Below are positions 1 to 6,497 of a stretch of DNA of 64,000 nucleotides, in pieces. Source of the DNA: Paracoccaceae bacterium (lineage in GTDB: Bacteria; Pseudomonadota; Alphaproteobacteria; Rhodobacterales; Rhodobacteraceae); assembly GCA_018222585.1 (NCBI GenBank), contig JAAFAB010000001.1, positions 408,198 through 472,197 of the forward strand, given 5' to 3'. Below the pieces are notes generated by a model. The model made no database searches. It was not told the DNA's origin and saw only the letters and a program-made list of their open reading frames with translations. The translations under genes were made by a program, and so were the position numbers. Within the stretch, counting starts at the first letter, position 1. Each line of letters opens with the position of its first letter.

Positions 1-36
1 AGCATACGGAAAATTTGTTTTGTTTTCAGTGAGTTA

Positions 37-112
37 TGGTGCCCCCACACGGACTCGAACCGCGGACCCACTGATTACAAATCAGTTGCTCTACCAGCTG
101 AGCTATAGGGGC
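37..112 (-). tRNA. tRNA-Thr (anticodon UGU)
   Basis: The minus strand folds into a complete cloverleaf. The acceptor stem is GCCCCTA paired with the run just before the discriminator A, and CCA is encoded at 37-39. The T arm contains GGTTCGAGTCC. The anticodon arm is ACTGA-TTTGTAA-TCAGT, which places TGT at positions 34-36, so it reads ACA/ACG threonine codons. It is 76 nt long. No integrase or attachment-site duplication is seen next to it within the window. Confidence 0.96.
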
Positions 113-158
113 ATTCAGTGCCGTTTACGCGGAATGCCGCGGCGGATCAAGAGGGGGC

Positions 159-1850
159 TCAGCGGTTGGCGCGGGCCAGAAGGGCGACGGCGACGAGGCC
201 GACGGCAACCACCATCAAGGCGGCCGGAGAGGCTTCTCCCAGCTGCTCCAGGCTGGCCTTCTCGTGCACCCGGGTGGCAAGGGTTTCGTAGTTGAAGGGA
301 CGCAGCAGAAGGGTCGCGGGCAACTCCTTCACCGCGTCGACGAAGACCAGCAGCAGGGCCGAGGCGAGGGAGCCGCGGATCAGCGGGAAATGCACCTCGC
401 GCAACACCCCGCGCCGGTTACGGCCCAGCGATCGGGCCGCCATGGGCAGCGAGGGCGGGATGCGCCCCATGGCGCTGTCCGCCGCGCCCTGGGCGATGGC
501 GAAGAAGCGCACCGAGTAGGCCAGGACCAGGGCGAAGCCGGTGCCGGTCAGCAACAGGCCCGGGTCGCGACCGGTCAGCGCTTCCAGACCATCGGCGAGG
601 CGGTGGTCGAGACCCGCCAGGGGCACCAGAATGCCGACCGCCAGCACCGCGCCGGGGGCCGCATAGCCGATGGTGGTGACCGGCATCAGCAGGCGCGGCA
701 GGCGGGCACCGGACAGTCGCACGCCGTAGACCAGGAAAACCGCCGCCAGCACGGTGATCACCGCGGCCAGGCCGCAGACCGTCAGCGTATGCAGCAGGGC
801 GCGCAGCAGGCCGGGGTCGACCCAGGCCTCCGGCACCCGCAGGGCGTGCGACAGGATCACCGCCCCCGGCAGCAGGAAGCCCAGGGCGAAGGGCAGCGCG
901 CAGGCGGCGAAGGCCGCCCAGGCGCGAGGCCCGCGCAGGCGCAGACGCTCGACAGGGCGGTGACGACTGGAAAGATTGTAGTAGCGCAGCCGGCGGCGCG
1001 AACCGCGCTCCAGCAGCACCAGCGCCACGACAAGCGCCAGGATCACGCAGGCGATCTGCGCCGCGCCCCCGGCGTTGTAGCTTTGCAGCCAGACCGAGAA
1101 GATCCCCGTGGTCAGCGTCTGCACGGCGAAGTAGTCCACCGTGCCGAAATCGTTCACCGTCTCCATCATCACGATGGCCACGGCGGCGGCGATGGCGGGG
1201 CGGGCCAGCGGCAGGCCGACGCTGTAGAACCGCCGCCAGGGGCCGCGACCCAGCGACCGGGCGACCTCTTCTGCGCCGCCGGACTGCTCGCGGAAGGCGG
1301 CGCGGGACAGCAGGTAGACATAGGGATAGAGGGAGGCCGAGAGCACCAGCACCGCCGCCCCCATCGAGCGCACCTCGGGGAACCAGTAGTCACGCGCGCT
1401 GGACCAGCCGAAGAGCTGGCGCAGGCCCCCCTGCACCGGTCCCGAGTATTCCAGGAAATCGACCAGCGCATAGGCGCCGACATAGGCCGGGATCGCCAAG
1501 GGCAGCAGCAGCAGGTACTCCAGCCAGCGGCTTGCCGGGAAGCGGTAGCGGGTCACCAGCCAGGCCGCGCCGCTGCCCACCACGCCGGTCACCGCGCCCA
1601 CCGAGGCCATCAGGATCAGCGAGTTGCCGAGGTAGCGCGGCAGGGTGGTGGCGACGAGATGCGGCCAGATGTTGTTTTCCGGCCAGGCGGCGGTCCAGAT
1701 CACCGACAGGATCGGCATCAGCACCACGGCGGCGATCAGCAGCGCCCCCAGGGACCAGGGCGACAGGACCCGGATCGACGAGGATCGGAGCGACGGGCGT
1801 TGTCGGTGGCGGGCGGCCCTTGGGCCGGGGGATGTCTGTTGACGGCTCAT
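159..1850 (-). CDS. Iron(III)-type ABC transporter permease, two-domain (FbpB/SfuB-like)
   Basis: This 563-aa inner-membrane protein is the permease of a ferric-iron (or related oxyanion) binding-protein-dependent importer. It is a tandem duplication of the binding-protein-dependent permease domain, each half carrying about six membrane segments. Both halves keep an EAA-type cytoplasmic loop for docking the ATPase: EEVARSLGRGPWRR near residue 200 and AARSLGRNRRGVLRE near residue 475. About 560 residues is normal for FbpB/SfuB proteins, which hold both domains in one chain. A basic N-terminal tail of about 30 residues precedes the first segment. The matching solute-binding protein and ATPase are not next to it; downstream lies only tRNA-Thr, and upstream a divergent gene starts 84 bp away. 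The substrate assignment rests on family resemblance. Confidence 0.88.
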   Translation of the reverse strand: MSRQQTSPGPRAARHRQRPSLRSSSIRVLSPWSLGALLIAAVVLMPILSVIWTAAWPENNIWPHLVATTLPRYLGNSLILMASVGAVTGVVGSGAAWLVTRYRFPASRWLEYLLLLPLAIPAYVGAYALVDFLEYSGPVQGGLRQLFGWSSARDYWFPEVRSMGAAVLVLSASLYPYVYLLSRAAFREQSGGAEEVARSLGRGPWRRFYSVGLPLARPAIAAAVAIVMMETVNDFGTVDYFAVQTLTTGIFSVWLQSYNAGGAAQIACVILALVVALVLLERGSRRRLRYYNLSSRHRPVERLRLRGPRAWAAFAACALPFALGFLLPGAVILSHALRVPEAWVDPGLLRALLHTLTVCGLAAVITVLAAVFLVYGVRLSGARLPRLLMPVTTIGYAAPGAVLAVGILVPLAGLDHRLADGLEALTGRDPGLLLTGTGFALVLAYSVRFFAIAQGAADSAMGRIPPSLPMAARSLGRNRRGVLREVHFPLIRGSLASALLLVFVDAVKELPATLLLRPFNYETLATRVHEKASLEQLGEASPAALMVVAVGLVAVALLARANR

Positions 1851-1934
1851 TGCCGCTCTGGTTGCCCGAAACCGCTTTGCCTGTCCAGAGACCAGCCTGT
1901 ATAGAGTTCCCGTTGGGACGCGAGGCAGGCCGCG

Positions 1935-2810
1935 ATGGAAGTGGTTCTACATGCAGGGGTGCACGGGACGGAGGCGGAGCGCCTGGTGCGGGGCCTGCTG
2001 CGCAACGTCGACCTGCTCCATGCCGCCGATGTCGCCGTTCCCGGCCCCTCGCGCTATCGCCGCCTGCTGCGCGACGCCCTCCAGGCTCTTTCGGACCAGC
2101 CCCCCGATCCCGGCGCGCGCACGCGCTTTCTCAAGCGCACGCTCGACCACGTCGACCCCGGCCGGCTGATCCTGTCGAACGAGAATTTCTTCTGCGTGCC
2201 AAAGCTGGCGGTCTCGCGCGGGCAGTTCTACCCCCGGGCCGAGTCCAAGCTGGCCGACTTCCGCGAGTTCTTCGCCCCCGACCGGCTGGAGCTCTTCCTG
2301 GCGATCCGCAACCCGGTCACCTACCTGCCGGATGTCTTCGCCGCCTCGCCGCACGACGATTTCGAGACCTTCCTCGACGGCACCGACCCGCTGACCCTGC
2401 GCTGGTCCGAGCTGATCGACCGCATCCGTCACACCCTGCCCGATATCGCCCTGACACTCTGGTGCCAGGAGGACGTTCCGCTGATCTGGGGCGAGGTGAT
2501 GCGCTGCATGGGCGGTCTCTCGGAGGACGAGCAGATGGCTGGGGAATTCGACATCCTCCAGGACATCATGTCGCCCGAGGGGCTGACCCGTTTTGCCGCC
2601 TATCTCGCCGACCATCCGGATCTGACCGGCGACCAGCGGCGGCGGGCGGCAGCGGCCTTCCTCGACAGGTTCGCGCTTGACGAGGCGATGGAGGCGGAAC
2701 TCGTCGGCCCCGACTGGGACGCGCTGACCGTCGACCTGCTGACCGAGCTCTACGAGGACGATCTCGACGAGATCGCCCAGATGCCCGGCGTGCGGATGAT
2801 CTCGCCCTGA
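1935..2810 (+). CDS. Hypothetical protein, possible sulfotransferase-like fold
   Basis: I do not recognise this 291-aa protein with certainty. It has no signal peptide or membrane segment and looks cytosolic. The N-terminus (MEVVLHAGVHGTEAERL) is followed by LILSNENFF near residue 80 and LELFLAIRNPVTYLPDVF near residue 118. The last stretch resembles the R-P core that follows the phosphate-binding strand of carbohydrate sulfotransferases (AIRNP-type motif). The canonical 5'-PSB loop (RSGTT-like) is not obvious; HAGVHGTE occupies the equivalent place. The C-terminal third is acidic. It is divergent from the iron permease with an 84-bp gap, and no following gene shares its transcript. A sulfotransferase-like function is only an inference. 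Confidence 0.75.
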   Translation: MEVVLHAGVHGTEAERLVRGLLRNVDLLHAADVAVPGPSRYRRLLRDALQALSDQPPDPGARTRFLKRTLDHVDPGRLILSNENFFCVPKLAVSRGQFYPRAESKLADFREFFAPDRLELFLAIRNPVTYLPDVFAASPHDDFETFLDGTDPLTLRWSELIDRIRHTLPDIALTLWCQEDVPLIWGEVMRCMGGLSEDEQMAGEFDILQDIMSPEGLTRFAAYLADHPDLTGDQRRRAAAAFLDRFALDEAMEAELVGPDWDALTVDLLTELYEDDLDEIAQMPGVRMISP

Positions 2811-3162
2811 ACGCCCCTGGCGGCCACGTCCGCCGCCTCTGCAACCGACCCGCCCACCGAGACGTCGCCGGCACTTGCAGCTTTGCTGAGACAGCGTAGT
2901 GGGCGATGCCCCTGCGCGAAGCGGCGGCTGTACCGGCGTTCTTCCGGCCCGCAACGATGCCGGACGCAGGGGCCGCGCCGCGAGGCGGCACGGATGGCTG
3001 TCGACCGAGGGGCACACCTCCGGGGCAGGATGCTGTGCGGCGACAGCCGGGGGCAGCGCCGGCGCGGACATGGCGCGCCGCCACGCATGGCACCGGCAGC
3101 GCGCAACCCGGCCAGCCGCGTCGCAGGGCGGGCTCTCGGACGCCGACGCGCCCGAGGCGCGC
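2811..3162. other. Gene-free interval between two converging units
   Basis: This 352-bp very GC-rich stretch lies between the stop of the 291-aa gene and the stop of the converging gapR gene. Short open frames exist on both strands, but none has a credible ribosome site or family-like sequence. I see no tRNA, no rho-independent terminator with a T run, and no repeat. Confidence 0.5.
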
Positions 3163-3432
3163 TCAGCTCATGCCGAGCGCCTCCTTGTACATCTCCAGGA
3201 CCGCTTCCTCTTCGGCGATGTCGTTGGGTTCGCGCTTGCGCAGGGCGATGATCTTGCGCAGGACCTTCACGTCGTAGCCACGGCCCTTGGCCTCGGCCAT
3301 GACCTCTTTCTGCTGGTCCGCGATGTCCTTCTTCTCGGCTTCCAGCCGTTCGTAGCGTTCGACGAAGGCGCGCAGTTCACCGGCGGTGACGCGGTAGTTC
3401 TCGACGGCCTTGTTGTCTTCGTCTTCCATCAT
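3163..3432 (-). CDS. gapR: GapR-family DUF2312 nucleoid-associated protein
   Basis: This 89-aa protein belongs to the DUF2312 (UPF0335) family, whose Caulobacter member GapR is an essential coiled-coil DNA-binding protein that recognises overtwisted DNA ahead of replication and transcription machinery. The hallmark segments are visible: ELRAFVERYERLEAEKKDIA, then EVMAEAKGRGYDVKVLRKI, then LRKREPNDIAEEEAVLEMY, ending LGM. The frame stays open upstream, but two ATGs at 3432 and 3429 are preceded by AGGAG with 6-9 nt spacing, so I start there. The upstream extension is Arg/Pro-rich and unlike the family. It stands alone and converges with the 291-aa gene. The family assignment is strong; the DNA-binding role is taken from the family. 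Confidence 0.95.
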   Translation of the reverse strand: MMEDEDNKAVENYRVTAGELRAFVERYERLEAEKKDIADQQKEVMAEAKGRGYDVKVLRKIIALRKREPNDIAEEEAVLEMYKEALGMS

Positions 3433-3571
3433 CTGCTTCTCCTCTGGCCTGCGCGGGCGAGGTCCCTTGCTAGCCGGGGCCGGGCCGCGCCGCAAGGGGC
3501 CAATCGACGCCCGAAGCTTGCAACGCCGGCCGGGGCGGGCTAGGCGCGGAGCGCATCATCAGGAGGCAGGC

Positions 3572-3787
3572 ATGGAATTCATCATCTGGGGCGGTGCCGC
3601 GGTTTCACTGGTCGGGCTGGCGCTGCTGGTCTGGTCGATCGTCAAGGTCGCCCGTGCACGGGCCGCCGGGCTGCAGGACGAGGCGCTGCGGCAGGCGATC
3701 AGCCGCGCAATGCCCTTCAACCTCGGCGGTTTGCTGCTCTCGGTCTTCGGCCTGATGCTGGTGATCTTCGGAATCTGGCTGGGCTGA
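3572..3787 (+). CDS. Small 2-TM membrane protein of unknown function
   Basis: This is a 71-aa protein with two hydrophobic helices, about residues 4-24 (IIWGGAAVSLVGLALLVWSI) and 48-70 (NLGGLLLSVFGLMLVIFGIW), joined by a basic/amphipathic loop that contains RARAAGLQDEALRQ. A strong AGGAGG site at 3561-3566 sits 5 nt before the ATG and fixes the start. The shape resembles small inner-membrane proteins annotated as hypothetical in Rhodobacteraceae. Its start lies about 140 bp from the divergent gapR start, so the two could share an intergenic promoter region. No function can be assigned. Confidence 0.78.
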   Translation: MEFIIWGGAAVSLVGLALLVWSIVKVARARAAGLQDEALRQAISRAMPFNLGGLLLSVFGLMLVIFGIWLG

Positions 3788-3875
3788 GCCCCGCCACGAT
3801 TCGCCCGGTGACCTCCCGGTGCGATGCCGCATTGCGGCATCTGGACCGGACGCCAGGCCGGGAGCCGGCGCACGG

Positions 3876-3905
3876 AAAAGGCCCCCGCCGGCGCGGCGAG
3901 GGCCT
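3876..3905 (-). terminator. Rho-independent terminator for the 74-aa gene
   Basis: Read on the minus strand, AGGCCC pairs with GGGCCT and an inner CGCC/GGCG extends the stem, followed by TTTT. It sits 20 bp after the stop of the minus-strand gene at 3925-4149. Confidence 0.7.
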
Positions 3906-3924
3906 CATGCATACACGGCAGCCG

Positions 3925-4149
3925 TCACACCGGCATATTGTCGAAACGGCTCTCGATCGCCTCGTTCGTCAGGTCTTCCTGCAGCTGACGCAGCCGGGGC
4001 GGAACGCCCACGCCCTTGCGGGCAAAATCGCCTACCAGCGCGTGCAGTTGCGGCAGATGGCGATGCCGCGACCCGGGCCGGGTGCCGGAAATCAGATCCG
4101 ACACATCCGCCATCTTCCGGTGCAGCTCCTCGGTGGTGATCGCATTCAT
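3925..4149 (-). CDS. Small conserved-looking cytosolic protein, unknown function
   Basis: This 74-aa protein has no signal or membrane segment. The N-terminal half is predicted helical (MNAITTEELHRKMADVSDLI). A basic stretch RPGSRHRHLPQLHALVGDFA follows, then LRQLQEDLTNEAIESRFDN, a second amphipathic helix. A good GGAGGAG ribosome site sits about 6 nt before the ATG, and a well-formed terminator follows the stop, so it is very probably a real monocistronic gene. I do not recognise the family. Confidence 0.72.
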   Translation of the reverse strand: MNAITTEELHRKMADVSDLISGTRPGSRHRHLPQLHALVGDFARKGVGVPPRLRQLQEDLTNEAIESRFDNMPV

Positions 4150-4464
4150 GGATTACTCCTCCGGGGTTCTGGGACGATGCTGCGACGCAGAGCAGCCTGC
4201 GACAGTCGTCCGGTCTTTCGGGTGGTCCGGGGCCCCGCTCCTCCGACAAGGGTCCCTGTCTGCAATTATAGCGAAAGCGGCGGCTGCGCCCAAAGCGAAA
4301 TGCGCCAGGGGTGGCCGAAGGTCGCCCCCCCAGGTTTCCCCGATGCCGGGACGGCGGGCACCGAAAGGGCCCGATCCGCTGCCTCGCCTGCCAGGCATTC
4401 GCCTGAAGAGGTTCCGGCAACGCGCCATCTGGACAGCATCGCGCGCCGACCGTAGGACTTGAGC
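4150..4464. other. Divergent intergenic region
   Basis: 315 bp lie between the start of the 74-aa gene (minus) and the start of the TIGR01244 protein (plus). It must hold the promoters of both. The most AT-rich part is around 4258-4275. I could not identify a specific sigma-70 box or operator with confidence. Confidence 0.4.
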
Positions 4465-4890
4465 ATGGATATTCGTCAGCTCACCCCCACCTATTCCGTC
4501 TCGCCCCAGATCGACCCGGCCGACATGGCCGCGATCCGCGACGCCGGTTTCACCCGGATCATCTGCAACCGCCCGGATGCCGAGATCCCGCCGCACCTCC
4601 ATGCCGACCAGATGGCAGAGGCGGCCCGCGCGGCCGGGCTGGACTTCGCGGTCCTGCCCCTGACCCATGACACGATGACCCCCGAGAACATCGCGCGCCA
4701 GATGTCGCTGGCCGAGGCCGAGGGCCCGGTGCTGGCCTATTGCGCCTCCGGCACCCGCTGCTCGGTGATCTGGTCGCTCGGCAAGGCCAGCGAGGGCGCG
4801 CTCGGCGTTGACGAGATCCTCGCCACCACCGCCCGCGCCGGCTACGATCTCTCCGGTCTGCGCCCGCGCCTGGAGCAGCTGAAGGGCTGA
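4465..4890 (+). CDS. TIGR01244/DUF442 family protein (Blh-type phosphatase or sulfurtransferase-like)
   Basis: This 141-aa cytosolic protein belongs to the DUF442/TIGR01244 group, a cysteine-phosphatase/rhodanese-like fold that also forms the N-terminal domain of the Blh hydrolase. Recognisable parts are the start MDIRQLTPTYSVSPQI, the strand ITRIICNRPDAEIP-type core (FTRIICNRPDAE), DFAVLPLTHDTMT, and the active-site loop LAYCASGTRCSVIWSL, a C-x5-R loop (Cys then Arg six residues on). A TTG lies two codons upstream, but AGGA at 4454-4457 is correctly spaced only for the ATG at 4465. Members are linked to sulfide detoxification or biofilm regulation in other alphaproteobacteria; nothing nearby confirms that here. 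Confidence 0.9.
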   Translation: MDIRQLTPTYSVSPQIDPADMAAIRDAGFTRIICNRPDAEIPPHLHADQMAEAARAAGLDFAVLPLTHDTMTPENIARQMSLAEAEGPVLAYCASGTRCSVIWSLGKASEGALGVDEILATTARAGYDLSGLRPRLEQLKG

Positions 4891-4913
4891 GCCCCGGGCA
4901 ACGCCGGCCCAGG

Positions 4914-4940
4914 CGTCCCGGCCTCTCAGGCCGGGGCGTT
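4914..4940 (+). terminator. Possible terminator hairpin after the TIGR01244 gene
   Basis: CCCGGCC-tctca-GGCCGGG forms a perfect 7-bp GC core, extended by wobble pairs, 27 bp after the stop. Only a weak T content follows (gcgttcgat). The rest of 4891-5200 (about 310 bp) shows no gene or repeat; the FliM/FliN-type gene converges from the right. Confidence 0.45.
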
Positions 4941-5200
4941 CGATCCCTGCCGGCGGAAACTTGACGCCCATCCCAGCCCGACACCCCGCAGGGGCCCGGC
5001 AGACGCTTGCGCCACATCGCCCCGGTCCGCCCGGTCGGCGCCACGCTAGCGCCTGCTGCCCCCACCGCGTGCCTCGAAGCCGACCTGACCAAATGCGGAA
5101 GCCCGATGCGGAGCGTCCTGTCGTTTCCCTGGCATCATGGTCCCGCCGCGCATGGTCTCAGGCCAGGTATGACCCCGGTGGGCGCACCCTGCGGGTCGCC

Positions 5201-6421
5201 TCAGTCCCCGAGGTCGGGCAGATCCGGCAGATCGGCCATGGACATCATCGGAAAGCCCTCATCCTCCTCACCCGCATCAGAACTCAGCTCTGGCAGGTCA
5301 GAGAGATCGGGCAGGTCGGGAAGCTCTCCCATGGCGGGAAAGCCGCTGTCGCCTTCGCCCAAATCAGGAAGATCGGGAAGGTCAGGCAAGTCAGGCAGAT
5401 CCGGCAGATCCTGGTCCAGCGCCTCGTCCTGCGGCGCATCCTCGCCGACGTCGAGCGCCAGGGCACCGGGGGGAGGCCGGTTCTCGCCCGCCGCTTCGAC
5501 CCCCCCCTCCCGTGGACCCTCCACCGCGGCGCGGGCTTCGGCCAGTTCGGCCATGGTCAGGCGCACCGCGCGGAAACCGTTCATCTGCCCAAGCCTGACG
5601 CGGCCAAGGCAGGTCGGGCGGCCGTTCTCGCCCGGGGTCTCCAGCCGGGTCTTTTCCAGGGCCTCGCGCGGGATCTCGATCACGTCCCCCACCTTCAGGC
5701 CGCGGATCTTCGCGAAAGGCATCGTCACCCGTTTCAGGACTGCCTCGATGGTGGCCGGCGCGGCCATGACCGCATCGCCCACCGTTGCCCCGCCGCCCTG
5801 GCCCTCGCCCTCGGCGTCCAGTTCGGGGAGGTGGCTGCGGTCGGGCAGCGCGATCAGCATCTCGCCCTGGCGCGCGTTGCCGAATTCGACATGCAGTCGG
5901 AAGACATGGAACTCGGGCGTTTCCAACGCCAGCGACAGCAGGCGCACGTTCTCGATCCTGACGCCGAAGGTGAAGCCGGCCATCCAGGCGGCGCCCCGGT
6001 CGCCCTCCAGCATCATCGCGATGCGCAGGAAGACGTCGTCGATCAAGGGACCGACCAGGGCGGCATCGGTGCTGGTCGTCCCCCGTACCTCCGGCGCCAG
6101 CGGAGAGACCCGACCCATGGTGTTCTGCTCCACCAGCGCCGAGGTCGCGTTGAGATCGAGCATCAGCGCGCCCGGGATCCGCTGCGCCCCGTCCAGCAGG
6201 ATCAGCAGAGCCTCATCCGACAGCTGTTCCGTCAGGTCCTCGGCAGTCATGACGTCATAGCGGCACGAGAGGACCACCAGCGGCAGCTCCAGAAGCTCAT
6301 CCGCACTCTTGGCCAGCGCGAGGCGCAGGGCCTTGTCCGGGGACATCGCCCGGGCCTGATAGGTCTCGCGCGCCGCCGACGCCTTCTTGCGCAGCACCGC
6401 GTTGGATTCACTGATCGCCAT
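5201..6421 (-). CDS. FliM/FliN-family (SpoA domain) protein with Pro-Asp-Leu repeat tail
   Basis: This 406-aa protein carries a flagellar switch-like C-terminal (SpoA) domain at about residues 215-295, including PFAKIRGLKVGDVIEIP, CLGRVRLGQMNGFRAVRL and the hydrophobic beta pattern typical of FliM/FliN/SctQ. The N-terminal 200 residues (SNAVLRKKASAARETYQAR, then AQRIPGALMLDLNATSALVE) resemble a degenerate FliM middle domain. The tail, residues 338-406, is a string of DLP units broken by two Gly/Glu-rich spacers. No flagellar genes are nearby; the upstream neighbour on the same strand, 76 bp away, is the symporter-like sensor kinase. It may be a switch-complex protein (FliM/FliN fused) encoded away from the flagellar cluster, or a repurposed SpoA protein. 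The fold call is firm; the function is not. Confidence 0.82.
   Translation of the reverse strand: MAISESNAVLRKKASAARETYQARAMSPDKALRLALAKSADELLELPLVVLSCRYDVMTAEDLTEQLSDEALLILLDGAQRIPGALMLDLNATSALVEQNTMGRVSPLAPEVRGTTSTDAALVGPLIDDVFLRIAMMLEGDRGAAWMAGFTFGVRIENVRLLSLALETPEFHVFRLHVEFGNARQGEMLIALPDRSHLPELDAEGEGQGGGATVGDAVMAAPATIEAVLKRVTMPFAKIRGLKVGDVIEIPREALEKTRLETPGENGRPTCLGRVRLGQMNGFRAVRLTMAELAEARAAVEGPREGGVEAAGENRPPPGALALDVGEDAPQDEALDQDLPDLPDLPDLPDLPDLGEGDSGFPAMGELPDLPDLSDLPELSSDAGEEDEGFPMMSMADLPDLPDLGD
5204..5410 (-). repeat. Coding tandem repeat (Asp-Leu-Pro)n
   Basis: The 3' end of the FliM/FliN-type gene encodes about twelve DLP/PDL triplets in three blocks (residues 338-354, 366-378 and 397-406) separated by acidic spacers that both contain a GFP motif (DSGFPAMGEL and EEDEGFPMMS). 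Nine-nucleotide imperfect repeats are visible in the DNA, so copy number could vary by slippage. Confidence 0.85.
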
Positions 6422-6497
6422 GTTACCGCCACCGCACTTCGCGGACTCCTTGCACGGTTCTAGGCGTCAGATGGTTACCATACGCTTTAACCGCCCC

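Noticed and set aside
37-112. tRNA-Thr as an integration site of a mobile island
   Set aside because: No integrase, no direct repeat of the tRNA 3' end and no composition change in the following 60 kb.
2883-3543. Several overlapping plus-strand frames across the gapR region
   Set aside because: Arg/Pro/Ala-rich compositional frames without ribosome sites, overlapping the clear gapR gene on the other strand.
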